Source: Buttiauxella sp965119215
Lineage (GTDB): Bacteria; Pseudomonadota; Gammaproteobacteria; Enterobacterales; Enterobacteriaceae
NCBI GenBank assembly: GCA_965119215.1
Contig: CBCPKK010000005.1
Coordinates: 310,001 to 374,000, forward strand
DNA: 64,000 nucleotides
Reading direction: 5' to 3'
Part shown: in pieces, positions 46,115 through 54,181 of the stretch
How the letters are laid out: each line of letters opens with the position of its first letter
How positions within the stretch are numbered: the stretch's first letter is position 1
Notes under the pieces: model-generated
Databases searched by the model: none
What the model was told of the DNA's origin: nothing
Seen by the model: only the letters and a program-made list of their open reading frames with translations
Program-made: the position numbers and the translations under genes

Positions 46115-47507
46115 ACCGAAATCTCTGTTCGGGCAATTACTGCTTTTTCTCGGTTTACCGCTCTTTATTCTGTGGGGCTTTTCGGCGGTTAGCAGTTATT
46201 TAAGCGCCATGAATGCTGCCACGCAGGCCTACGACCGTACATTGCTCGCCTCGACGCGCACCGTTGCGGAACAGTTAGTGGTGCATGACGGAAAGCTTGC
46301 CGTAGATGTTCCGTGGGTGGTGCTCGACAGCTTTGAGCGCAATATGAACGACAGGTTGTATTACAAAATCACCGATACGCACGGCAACGTTATCTCGGGA
46401 TACGATGATTTACCGGACATGCCAAAAAATACGCCGGGAACGGAGTTGTATCCGGCTCTGGCCTGGTTCTATGACGCCGAATATCGAGGGCAAACGCTGC
46501 GCGTGGCGCGCCTGCTCCAGCCCGTTAACGAAGGCGGGGTGAATGGCATGGCGCAGATTATTGTCGCCGAAACTATTCAGTCGCGGCGCTACCTGGCGGT
46601 GCGGTTGCTCATGTCAGCGGCACTCACGCAAGGCGGCCTGGTTTTACTGACTCTGACGCTTGCCTGGCTACTTTTAAGAAGAGTGCTCAAGCCGATGCGC
46701 CAGCTTTCGGTGCTGATGGTACGCCGCGACCCAGGTGACCTGACACCGTTGCCTGATTTATTGCCGTGGTCGGAAACACGTTTACTGATTGTCTCGTTTA
46801 ACCGTTACATCGACCGATTGCGTAGCCTGGTGGCTCGTCAGGCAAGATTCAGCGCCGATGCATCTCACCAGCTTCGCACACCGCTGACGGTGCTAAAAAC
46901 TCAGGCGTCCGTAGCGCTCAGCAGCCCTGAGCCGATGCAGTGGCGCGAAAGCCTGGTGGCGATGCAAAGCACGCTGGATAACACCATCCATTTGACCGAA
47001 AAATTGTTGCTGCTTTCACGTCTTAGCCGACAAGACCTGACGGACGGGTAGGCGATGGAAGCGGTTGATTTGGTGAAAATTGCGCAGGCGTGTTGCTTCT
47101 CAAGCCTTGCGCAGGCAAGAAGCAAAAATATCGATTTAGGTTATGAAGGTTTGCCCGTCGCCTGGATAACTGGCGAGGCTGTTTTGCTGGGGGAAATGTG
47201 CATGAATCTGCTGGATAATGCGCTGAAATACACGCCCGATAACGGCATTGTTACCATTCGCGTGACTCATGACGAATCGCAAATTATCTGGCTAGAAATT
47301 GAAGATAACGGCCCTGGCATTGAAAACGGGCAGGTTCGCCACGCGCTGATGCCATTCCACCGTTTAGATAACAGTGCGGAGCAAAGCGGTGCGGGAATTG
47401 GACTGGCGTTGGTAAATGATATTGCGCGTTATCATCGGACGCGGCCTGAGTTATTACGTTCAGCGATGGGGGGGTTATTGGTCAGAGTTAAACTGGCAGC
47501 GGTATAA
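46101..47507 (+). pseudogene. tctE: Sensor kinase TctE interrupted by an in-frame amber codon
   Basis: A single frame runs from the ATG at 46101 to 47507 but has a TAG at 47049-47051. Without it there would be 467 residues, close to Salmonella TctE. The part before the stop holds an N-terminal membrane segment, a periplasmic sensor region, a second membrane segment (LTQGGLVLLTLTLAWLLLRR), HAMP and HisKA with ADASHQLRTPLTVLKTQ. The part after it (ATG at 47055) holds the ATP-binding half with NLLDNALKYTPD, EDNGPGIEN and GAGIGLALVNDI. No other damage is visible, suggesting a recent point mutation (for example CAG to TAG). Alternatives are a sequencing error or reinitiation producing two half-proteins. 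Confidence 0.85.
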
Positions 47508-47593
47508 AAAGGGCGGGGATGCTGCAGTTTTATTCGTGTTGATTGTAATTATGGAACAGATTTGTGTGCTGGAAGGTGCCGCATTCTGCCAGG

Positions 47594-47704
47594 ATGATAA
47601 TGGGCGATCTGAAACACGAGAAAGAATCACTTTGCCTGCAACTGCGGGATATTAAACAGGCGAATAAGAATATTAAGGAAGCGTTGCGCAGAATAGCGAG
47701 ATAG
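47594..47704 (+). pseudogene. symE-like 3' remnant (copy 1)
   Basis: 36 codons ending in TAG, with GDLKHEKESLCLQLRDIKQA and NKNIKEALR. This matches the last third of the intact SymE-like protein at 53573-53875 (DLKHEKESLRLQLREVKQV). The front part is absent. It faces the Imm32-like gene and tip 1, the same arrangement as copies 2 and 3. Confidence 0.85.
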
Positions 47705-47772
47705 GCGCATAGTCATCAATGAATATAGAAGCCACAAGAAAAATCCTAGGTAATCCTTCCTGTAGCTTTTAT

Positions 47773-47988
47773 TTATTGGCCTATGACAATTATGTCAGGC
47801 TTGCCATCTTTTTTAATAAAATCATTAAAATGCTCATGTCCAAATTTATCGTCATGATCCTCCATTAATTTTGCAGTATTTTTTAGAAAATCAATAAAAT
47901 CATTGAGTTCTTTAACAGACAATTGAAGTGTAACCTCGTTAAGCGATAAGAGATCACTGTTATCAGATTCATAACCGTAGATTTTCAT
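47773..47988 (-). CDS. Probable immunity protein, Imm32-like
   Basis: A 71-residue acidic protein, MKIYGYESDNSDLLSLNEVT to FGHEHFNDFIKKDGKPDIIV. The MKIYGYE start and the EHxxD region with a hydrophobic end recall Imm32 immunity proteins, by memory only. It follows the toxin tip by 12 bp on the same strand, the normal place for an Rhs immunity gene. Base composition is A/T-rich compared with the chromosome. Confidence 0.65.
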   Translation of the reverse strand: MKIYGYESDNSDLLSLNEVTLQLSVKELNDFIDFLKNTAKLMEDHDDKFGHEHFNDFIKKDGKPDIIVIGQ

Positions 47989-48000
47989 AAATACCTTTAA

Positions 48001-48351
48001 TTACTCAGGTGGTGTCCAACCGTGATCTTGTAACCAATCCTTAGCTTTTTTACTCGGATTAGGTATCCCTTTATGCGCATCATGAACCCCGCCGCCCTGA
48101 TTGGATGAAGTCCCATCTTTATAGTGAACATGCGGTTCTTGACCTGGAATATGCCCTTTATCGACACGAATAACATCTCGAGGAGCTTGCCCACGTTCAA
48201 CCTGTTTTTGCATATTTCCAGGAGAGGATATTTTCCCATCAGCGCCGGAACAACACTCTTTCCCAGCCAACCCCAACGGATCTACATATCTAAGCGGGTT
48301 ACGCACATACCCGTAAGGATTTACCCCACCCGCCAGCCCAATCGGGTCATA
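48001..48351 (-). pseudogene. Orphan Rhs C-terminal tip 1 (core lost)
   Basis: Reading on the minus strand, the Rhs sequence starts abruptly at DPIGLAGGVNPYGYVRNPLR, continues YVDPLGLAG, and then has a unique tip of about 86 residues beginning KECCSGADGK. The tip contains GHIPGQEPHVHYKDGTSSNQ and GVHDAHKGIPNP, rich in His, followed by KAKDWLQDHGWTPPE. The Rhs match to 56600-56635 stops at 48351, where unrelated DNA begins; no fitting start codon or ribosome site exists. The tip could be a nuclease (HxH motif), perhaps the type called polymorphic toxin 24, but I do not recognise it firmly. It looks like a silent cassette. Confidence 0.75.
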
Positions 48352-48962
48352 GGAAGTATTCCGGTGCAACCGTACTTTTTAACACGCCACAACCCGCGTC
48401 ACGCCTGCCTTTTTAAAGAGCAACTTTCACATATTTAACATCACGTTATCACGCACTTCCCGACGCGCACTTTTACGCCGAAGACCAGTATAACGGTGGT
48501 GGCAGCCACAGCTTCGCCGGGCGCGGGCTGGCGAGGCCCGCAGGTGCTGGAACAGCGCCACGTTCCACTGCTGCCAGAGCCGCTTTTGATTTTGCATGAC
48601 CACACACAACCGGGGCGGGTAGCGTTGGCTGCCGACGGCGGCAAGGAGTGACACGTTTTTTCACCGCGTGGCACGACCCGACGACGGCAGACCCACGCCG
48701 GGCGGGCATGAACTTTTCAAGCGGAGGCCGCAGGCCGACCACCTTTGATGTGTTTGCCGAACAAGGAGAAGAAGCTGAGCTGAACACGGAGCCGCCAGGG
48801 ACGGCGGCGACTGCGGTGCACAAGAAGAGTAAAGAACATGACTGAGCAGGAGGGAGGCGGGCCGACCTGCTGCACGACCACCGCACCAGGATGCCACGAC
48901 CGGCGGCGAGCCGCTCACTGCTGGCGGGTTTTACGCGCAGCGCCCCAACCGCAACGGCGACG

Positions 48963-49026
48963 CCATAACGTTTGTTACGCGTTGTGGGACGCTCCGACGG
49001 GCCATTTCGCGTAACAAACGTTATGG
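48963..49026. repeat. Perfect 19-bp inverted repeat with 26-nt centre
   Basis: Left arm CCATAACGTTTGTTACGCG (48963-48981) and right arm CGCGTAACAAACGTTATGG (49008-49026) are exact complements. No T run follows, so it is not a simple terminator. It may be a recombination or replication site of the adjacent element, which encodes an XerC/D-like recombinase and a primase. Confidence 0.85.
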
Positions 49027-49122
49027 TCAATGACGGCTGACCAGCAACCCAACATACAGAGAACGAAGGAGTTTAACGCTGGACAGACGGCATTTACCGC
49101 CGGAGACACTGAAGGCAGGCGA

Positions 49123-49156
49123 GGCAGTCAACCGCCACGGACGGCGGTTGTCTGCC
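49123..49156. repeat. Long hairpin in non-coding DNA
   Basis: GGCAGTCAACCGCC and GGCGGTTGTCTGCC pair over 14 positions with one mismatch around a 6-nt loop. Further out, AAGGCAG and CTGCCTT can extend the pairing. Role unknown. Confidence 0.65.
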
Positions 49157-49229
49157 TTCCACAGACTCACGATATTGAAGGGACTGAGCTACTTTTTGAA
49201 GCTGTCCGGCGATTCAGTTGCTTCCGGAT

Positions 49230-49523
49230 TTAATTTGCCTCCAGCAGAGGCCAGCAACGCGCGGTATGGATCAGCGTCACTACCCAGACAATGTCCATTT
49301 CTTCATCCGTTTCATAGATCAGCCGGTAGTGCTCATGCGGCGTCAGTTCTCTTGTTCCGGCAACCCTGCCAGCCACACCCATTAATGGATGTGCTGCCAG
49401 TCGTTCTGCTGCTTCACTGAACAACTCATCCAGCTCAACGGCTGCTACCGGGTTTCTTTCTACTATGTATTCCCAGATGGCTATACGATCCAGTAATGCA
49501 GCTTTTGTCCATTGTACCTTCAC
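49230..49523 (-). CDS. ParE/RelE-family toxin
   Basis: A 97-residue protein with the plasmid-stabilisation fold: VQWTKAALLDRIAIWEYIVE, HPLMGVAGRVAGTRELTPHEHYRLIYE and VWVVTLIHTARCWP. The Arg in GTREL, Tyr in HYRLIY and the VxxxxH-R end are typical of the family. Members inhibit gyrase (ParE) or cut mRNA (RelE); I cannot tell which. Its start overlaps the antitoxin stop by 4 nt. Confidence 0.88.
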   Translation of the reverse strand: MKVQWTKAALLDRIAIWEYIVERNPVAAVELDELFSEAAERLAAHPLMGVAGRVAGTRELTPHEHYRLIYETDEEMDIVWVVTLIHTARCWPLLEAN

Positions 49524-49798
49524 ATCTTACCTGCCACTTTGGCCCGACGTGCAGCGAACATCTGCTCAACTTCCTCGTTGCTCACCCCTTCATCCGAACG
49601 CATGGATTGTCGGCCTTTTTCCACTTTCTGTATTACGTAGTCATCATAAGCCTGTGTCTCCTGCTGCCGTTGTACATACTCACGCATCAGATCCCGCATC
49701 ACCTGTGAGGCCGGTCTGTGGCTGGCTTTCGCTGCTGCCATGAAGCCTTCCCGTAACGAAGACTCCAGTTTCATGGTAAATACCGCTTCTTTAGACAT
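49520..49798 (-). CDS. Ribbon-helix-helix antitoxin
   Basis: A 92-residue protein starting MSKEAVFTMKLESSLREGFM with AAGGAAAG upstream; 17 open upstream codons are rejected. The N-terminal strand and two helices (VFTMKLESSLREGFMAAAKA, SHRPASQVMRDLMREYVQRQ) are the RHH DNA-binding dimer; the acidic C-terminal part (MRSDEGVSNEEVEQMFAARR) should bind the toxin. It lies between the recombinase and the toxin on one strand. Confidence 0.85.
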   Translation of the reverse strand: MSKEAVFTMKLESSLREGFMAAAKASHRPASQVMRDLMREYVQRQQETQAYDDYVIQKVEKGRQSMRSDEGVSNEEVEQMFAARRAKVAGKM

Positions 49799-49819
49799 AA
49801 TACTTTCCTTACTTCTCTT

Positions 49820-49833
49820 TAGGTATTCACCTA
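49820..49833. promoter_or_regulatory. Probable operator of the toxin-antitoxin pair
   Basis: TAGGTATTCACCTA: TAGGT and ACCTA are inverted around ATTC. It lies 22 nt before the antitoxin start, where RHH antitoxins usually bind to repress their own operon. Confidence 0.5.
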
Positions 49834-49848
49834 GTATATACATCATCA

Positions 49849-50811
49849 TTACTTTTTACTCCGTTTACACTCCCCCGGATGCGTTTTCTTATGCACCTTC
49901 TGAAGATGCCCGATGGCCACCCGCGTATACACCTGCGTGGTCTCCAGCTTTTCATGCCCCAGCATCGCCTGGATATACCGGATATCTGCCCCGTTCTCCA
50001 GCATCTGCGTCGCCATTGTGTGCCGGAACACATGGCATGCACCCGGTTTATCTACCAGACCATCTTCACGGATCGCCTTTCCGGCTATCTCCGTCAGACT
50101 CGCTTTTGACAGTGCCGACCCTTTATTACTGATGAACACATAGCCACTGTCGAACCGCCGCGCAAGCACCGGCCGCGCGTGCTCCAGATAACGCGCCAGC
50201 CATTCCAGCGCCCGTTCACCCACTGGCACCACCCGGTCTTTATTGCCTTTTCCCTGACGAACCACCACCACACCACGCCTGACATCGATATCCCGCAGCA
50301 TCAGGTTGCCCAGTTCCATTCGCCGGATCCCCGTACTCCACAGCAGTTCCAGCAGAGTGCGGTTGCGTAACCCGGTGATACTGCGGCTGTCCACCGCCTG
50401 CAACACATTGCGTGTCTCCTCCTCACTCAACACCTGCGCCGGAAGCCGCTTCTCCTCACGCGGCAACTCCAGCAATTCCGCCGGATTGTAGAGGATATGG
50501 TGATTTTTCAGCAGCCAGCGGAACAGCATTCTGATGGCCGTTAACCGGTTTAACTGGCTGTTCACCGCCAGCCGTTTTCCATCCGCTTTGCGATAACCGG
50601 CAAGACTACGCTGATATCCTTCCAGTACCGCCAGACTCACCTGCGGCGCGTTCATCACCCCCCGATCTTCACACCAGATGACGAACGGTAACAGCCGTTC
50701 CTGATAGCTTTCCATCGTGTGCGGGCTGTAGTTCCGCACCTTCAGATGCTCAAGATAAGTCTGGAGTTGCTGGCGTAACGTGCTGCCGTGATTGCTGAGT
50801 TTTTTTGTCAT
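49849..50811 (-). CDS. Tyrosine site-specific recombinase, XerC/D-like
   Basis: A 320-residue integrase. The N-terminal core-binding domain (residues 10-105, YLEHLKVRNYSPHTMESYQE) precedes a catalytic domain with the full set: Arg163 in STGIRRMEL, Lys near 188 in QGKGNKDR, His260 and Arg263 in HVFRHTMA, His286 in LGHEKLE and Tyr295 in QVYTRV. It is therefore likely active. Size and sequence style are closer to XerC/XerD than to large phage P4 integrases. The C-terminus KKTHPGECKRSKK is basic. Its stop lies 51 nt before the antitoxin start and it may drive mobility of this module. Confidence 0.9.
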   Translation of the reverse strand: MTKKLSNHGSTLRQQLQTYLEHLKVRNYSPHTMESYQERLLPFVIWCEDRGVMNAPQVSLAVLEGYQRSLAGYRKADGKRLAVNSQLNRLTAIRMLFRWLLKNHHILYNPAELLELPREEKRLPAQVLSEEETRNVLQAVDSRSITGLRNRTLLELLWSTGIRRMELGNLMLRDIDVRRGVVVVRQGKGNKDRVVPVGERALEWLARYLEHARPVLARRFDSGYVFISNKGSALSKASLTEIAGKAIREDGLVDKPGACHVFRHTMATQMLENGADIRYIQAMLGHEKLETTQVYTRVAIGHLQKVHKKTHPGECKRSKK

Positions 50812-50885
50812 GATGGCGCGTCCTTGCGGGGTGGGAACGGTGAGTACGACGGGGTTTTATCTGATGTTGCCGGAACAGTGCTTTT

Positions 50886-53000
50886 TCACTCAACGCGACT
50901 TGCAGCATCAGAACCCTTAACGGATGCGGCTTTGAGCGATTTATCTGAACCAGACTTAGCCCCGACTTGAGGCAGACTTGACCCGGACTTGCCCTCATCA
51001 GGCCCAGACTTGCGCGAGTCATAGTCATTATTTTCAGGTTCGATCAGGCCACACAGATGCAGACTATCCGGGCCTTCACCGTCCCATAACAGTTCGTACT
51101 GCAACAGCTTCAGCGCATACGCCGCCTGGCGAACGCCTTCTTCTTCGGCAATGGCGAGGATTTTGTGCTGAAGGTTGGTTTCGCCGAGATAGAACAGGCT
51201 TTGCCCGGTCATGGCCGAGTATTGCAGCCGTTCTTCCGGTGGGATCAGGTTTAATACCGCGTCCATTAATGAGGATTTTCCCGCTGCCGAACTGCTCTGG
51301 ATCAGCACCGCCAGCGGCCTGTCCAGTTTGCGACTGACAGCAGCTAAGTAACTGGCCACTAAGTTGGTGGATTCACCGACCACCCCACACGCCGCCAGAT
51401 CGTCCGTTATGCGACTGATAAGATGCGGATCTTTCAGCAACGCCAGCGCCGCTTCTTTCTGCGTTTCGTCCAGTTCCGGCACGGCATTCTCCGGTGCCAC
51501 AGCCGCCTGTTTTGATTCCAGCGCCAGCAACACTTTACCCAGCGAACGACGCAGATCACCTTCTGCCAGACCGAGTTCCACCGCCGCCATTCGTGCATAA
51601 CCGCCGCGACTGCGCGCACTCATCATGTCCAGCGAGTCCGCGAACACCACGCCGCTTTGCTCATCAAGTACCTGGAGGTTCAGCTTCATTACCGCTGCAC
51701 CGGCTTTCACCTGCGCCAGCCCGCGCACCCGCCATTGCTGGCCCGACAGCGCGATCTGCACATCACCGTTCGGCAGGGTTTCAACCACCACGCCCGGTTC
51801 AGAAGCAACGGCAGCAGCTAAAGAAGAAGATTTTTCCGGCTCCGGTGCTTTCTGATGCTGATGTGCCACCAGTTCTTCCGCTGCGACAACGTTTGTACTG
51901 ACCACTTCACGCATTGGCACCGCGCCATCGATCAGCAGACCGAACTCCCGCGCCGCATCCGCCACCTGACACAGATAGCCGTTCGCATCCATTTCAGGCG
52001 GGAACACCACCCGGAACGCCTCGATACCGTCACGGGCCAGATCCCGCGCCAGATCCACCGCGCCCTCGTTGCCCGCCATGTCGTTATCGAAGGCGATCAA
52101 CACCTGCTTAACACCATGATGCTTAAAGGCTTTCGCCATCTCACTGGTGAAGCCGAACACCCCGTAAGCCGCCGTCACATTACGATAACCCGCCACCCAG
52201 AAGCTCATGGCGTCGAGAAGCGATTCACACACGATCACCGTTTTTGAACTGACCAGCGCCGCCTCGTTCCACACCCCGCCATGCGGCCCCGGCAGATACA
52301 GATGCAGCGGCGTGCCTTTGCGTAAGCTACCGGTGATTTTGCGCCCGTACATCTCGCGGATCTGGCCGTTCAGAGAGACAACCGGCACCACTAACGATCC
52401 CTGGAAGTGCTCATGCCCGGACTCGCGCATGATACCGACAGACTGCAACTGCCCCCGGATCGCCGCGCCTTCCTTCCTTGACTTCGGCGGCAGACGATAG
52501 GCCAGTGTGCGATTGGCGAAGCCCAGCTTAAAAGCAGCGACTAATTCAGGGTGATTAAGGCGACGCTTTTCCAGATAGGCCACCGCTTCCGGTGCGTTTA
52601 ACAGCGTGTGGTGATAGAACTCAACCACGCGATTAAGCAGCGCCTGGCGGCCCGCCTCATCGTCCGCGAACGCGCCCGGATCGGAGGCGACAACCAGCGG
52701 CTGAACAGAAGGATTTTCCCCCAGCTCACCCCGCAGCCGTTCCACCGCCTTGCGCAGACTCAACTTTTCCGTGTGCATCACCCAGTCGATGGCCGAACCC
52801 CCGGCATTGCAACCAAAGCAGTGATACAGATTTTTGGCAGGCGAGAGCACACAGGACGGTGTTTTCTCCTCATGGAACGGGCACAACACCGCGAAGTCTT
52901 TCCCCTTTTTAAACAGCTTCCGCCCCTGCGCGTTAACCAGCGCCACTAACGAGACGGCGGCTTTCAGGTGTTGCAGTTCTGCTTCCGGGATGCGTGCCAT
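50886..53000 (-). CDS. CHC2-zinc-finger/Toprim primase with partial helicase-type ATPase domain
   Basis: A 704-residue protein. Residues 40-64 form a DnaG-type zinc site (CPFH and CFGC). A Toprim domain follows: VIVCESLLDAMSFWVAGY with acidic VLIAFDNDMAGNEGA. Residues 564-625 start an AAA/SF-type ATPase: Walker A SSSAAGKSS (569-577) and Walker B-like ILAIAEEEG. After about residue 634 the chain departs into GPDSLHLCGLIEPENNDYDS and a Ser/Gly/Lys-rich tail with KSGPDEGKSG and AKSGSDKS, so the ATPase domain looks cut short or replaced. Such primases replicate mobile elements and satellites. Diverges from an XRE regulator. Confidence 0.85.
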   Translation of the reverse strand: MARIPEAELQHLKAAVSLVALVNAQGRKLFKKGKDFAVLCPFHEEKTPSCVLSPAKNLYHCFGCNAGGSAIDWVMHTEKLSLRKAVERLRGELGENPSVQPLVVASDPGAFADDEAGRQALLNRVVEFYHHTLLNAPEAVAYLEKRRLNHPELVAAFKLGFANRTLAYRLPPKSRKEGAAIRGQLQSVGIMRESGHEHFQGSLVVPVVSLNGQIREMYGRKITGSLRKGTPLHLYLPGPHGGVWNEAALVSSKTVIVCESLLDAMSFWVAGYRNVTAAYGVFGFTSEMAKAFKHHGVKQVLIAFDNDMAGNEGAVDLARDLARDGIEAFRVVFPPEMDANGYLCQVADAAREFGLLIDGAVPMREVVSTNVVAAEELVAHQHQKAPEPEKSSSLAAAVASEPGVVVETLPNGDVQIALSGQQWRVRGLAQVKAGAAVMKLNLQVLDEQSGVVFADSLDMMSARSRGGYARMAAVELGLAEGDLRRSLGKVLLALESKQAAVAPENAVPELDETQKEAALALLKDPHLISRITDDLAACGVVGESTNLVASYLAAVSRKLDRPLAVLIQSSSAAGKSSLMDAVLNLIPPEERLQYSAMTGQSLFYLGETNLQHKILAIAEEEGVRQAAYALKLLQYELLWDGEGPDSLHLCGLIEPENNDYDSRKSGPDEGKSGSSLPQVGAKSGSDKSLKAASVKGSDAASRVE

Positions 53001-53032
53001 TTGTGTACCTCTAAAACCTTGTCAATGGACAT

Positions 53033-53058
53033 TAATGTGATATGTAATAATCACATTA
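53033..53058. promoter_or_regulatory. Inverted-repeat operator between primase and XRE genes
   Basis: TAATGTGAT, 8 nt, ATCACATTA is a perfect 9-bp dyad at the centre of the 98-bp divergent region. It is the natural candidate for the binding site of the XRE protein. A CRP reading (TGTGA...TCACA) is possible, but the 10-nt spacing between the half-sites is wrong. Confidence 0.6.
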
Positions 53059-53098
53059 TCTACCCATTACAACAGGCAACTAAAAAAGAGGGCATACA

Positions 53099-53500
53099 AT
53101 GACGACTATTGAGTTATTGATGACAGGTCTTGATATGTCCGTATTTTCCGAACGTCTGAAAGCACTGAGAGAAGCCCGAGGGCTTACCCAGACACGCCTT
53201 GCAGAGATAATTGACGTACAACCCAGAGCCTATAACCGCTGGGAACGCGGCCATATATCCCCGCAACTGGAGACATTACTTAAGCTGGCTGATGTGTTGC
53301 AGGTTTCGCTTGATGAGCTGGTTGGCCGGGTGGATACCAGCAAAGATGTGAAGATCCGCAATGCGGAGTTACACGAACTCTGGCAACACGCTGATGCGTT
53401 ACCTGACGAAGAGCAAAGAGCGTTGATTATGGTGATCGACAGTTTTGTGACTAAAGTCAATGTAGAGAAGGCAGTTAAGAAGAGTGTAAGACAACGTTAA
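53099..53500 (+). CDS. XRE-family helix-turn-helix regulator
   Basis: A 133-residue protein. The HTH spans about residues 15-70 (FSERLKALREARGLTQTRLA, AYNRWERGHISPQLETLLKL, LADVLQVSLDELVG), followed by a helical C-terminal part. GAGGG precedes the ATG at 53099; an internal ATG at 53135 with AGG 7 nt upstream is an equal alternative. Likely a repressor of the divergent primase gene and itself. Confidence 0.85.
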   Translation: MTTIELLMTGLDMSVFSERLKALREARGLTQTRLAEIIDVQPRAYNRWERGHISPQLETLLKLADVLQVSLDELVGRVDTSKDVKIRNAELHELWQHADALPDEEQRALIMVIDSFVTKVNVEKAVKKSVRQR

Positions 53501-53572
53501 AACAGCGCGGCAGCAATGAGTTCGCACCTCATCACCGCCGCTCACCACAAGCAACTAAGAAGGTAGTTAATC

Positions 53573-53875
53573 ATGGCTGAACACGATTGTATTTCAGGAT
53601 CGGGGATTTCCAAAGCGCAACGCAACTACACCGTCGGATATTTACCGAATGGAGGCGATACCAGTACGCCAAATATTCATTTAAAGGGTAAATGGCTGCG
53701 CGAAGCGGGATTTGAGACGGGCGCACATCTCACCGTGAAAATAACCGACGGCTGTATTGTGCTGGTTCTGGACAGTGAGGAAGTAGACGATCTGAAGCAT
53801 GAGAAAGAGTCGCTTCGCCTGCAACTGCGGGAAGTTAAGCAGGTGAATAAGAATATTAAGGCGGCGCTGCGCTGA
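53573..53875 (+). CDS. SymE-like toxin family protein, intact
   Basis: A 100-residue protein. The region NIHLKGKWLREAGFETGAHL then TVKITDGCIVLVLD matches the core of E. coli SymE (LKGQWLEAAGFATG, VMEGCIVL), an AbrB/SpoVT-fold protein with RNA- or nucleoid-directed toxicity that is held by the antisense RNA SymR. The C-terminal coiled-coil-like part (DLKHEKESLRLQLREVKQVN) differs from E. coli. AAGAAGG precedes the ATG. It converges on an Rhs immunity gene. No LexA box or SymR promoter was recognised. Confidence 0.82.
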   Translation: MAEHDCISGSGISKAQRNYTVGYLPNGGDTSTPNIHLKGKWLREAGFETGAHLTVKITDGCIVLVLDSEEVDDLKHEKESLRLQLREVKQVNKNIKAALR

Positions 53876-53916
53876 ATAGCGAGTTAGATTTATAAATAAC
53901 CACTCAATATAAAATG

Positions 53917-53955
53917 GCCGAGAGGATCAAATGATCCTTTCGGCTTTCTTTTATT
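53917..53955. terminator. Bidirectional terminator between symE and the tip 2 immunity gene
   Basis: GCCGAGAGGATC, AAAT, GATCCTTTCGGC (one mismatch) followed by a T-rich run. The immunity gene stop lies inside the T-rich tail. Confidence 0.75.
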
Positions 53956-54181
53956 TAATTAGATTGTCTCTAATAAATTCGTCTAGTTCATCACGGGTTA
54001 ACTCAAATTCAGGGCCAGCATCAATCCCCCGTAAATAATCAACAACATAAGCTAATTTTTCATCTTCAATTTGATAATCGAGATAAAATTCCAGTGCAAA
54101 TCTGGCAACTTTTGAAGGCTCGTAACTATCTTTCATAAGATAATTTATACCGTTCAAAAATTTAGCGGTTAGCTCTTTCAA
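53951..54181 (-). CDS. Probable small immunity protein for Rhs tip 2
   Basis: A 76-residue acidic protein (MKELTAKFLNGINYLMKDSY, ending DELDEFIRDNLIK), predicted all-helical. No family recognised. Its ATG overlaps the end of the tip 2 frame by 4 nt (ATGA), the usual toxin-immunity coupling. A/T-rich. Confidence 0.6.
   Translation of the reverse strand: MKELTAKFLNGINYLMKDSYEPSKVARFALEFYLDYQIEDEKLAYVVDYLRGIDAGPEFELTRDELDEFIRDNLIK

Larger units (their letters stand above)
48352..49229. other. GC-rich stretch without a supportable gene, end of mobile module
   Basis: About 880 bp between tip 1 and the parE-like gene. Several frames are open by chance because of high G+C; one minus frame (49030-48473) starts with TTG and has a Ser/Ala/Arg/Pro-rich composition with no recognisable fold. 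The notable contents are a perfect 19-bp inverted repeat at 48963-49026 and a 14-bp hairpin at 49123-49156. It may be the end or origin region of the recombinase-bearing element. Confidence 0.5.

Noticed and set aside
47055..47507. Separate small histidine-kinase-like ATPase gene
   Set aside because: It is in the same frame as the preceding tctE part, separated by one TAG only, so it is the 3' half of tctE.
48963..49026. Integron attC or standard Xer/dif site
   Set aside because: The arms do not fit the attC core sequences and the 26-nt centre is too long for a 6-8 bp Xer central region.
48473..49030. 185-codon minus frame in GC-rich DNA, with overlapping frames also open
   Set aside because: TTG start, no ribosome site, low-complexity Ser/Ala/Pro/Arg composition, and its first codons fall in the perfect inverted repeat. 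High G+C alone keeps several frames open here.
53033..53058. CRP site
   Set aside because: The half-sites TGTGA and TCACA are 10 nt apart instead of 6, so a local regulator is more likely.
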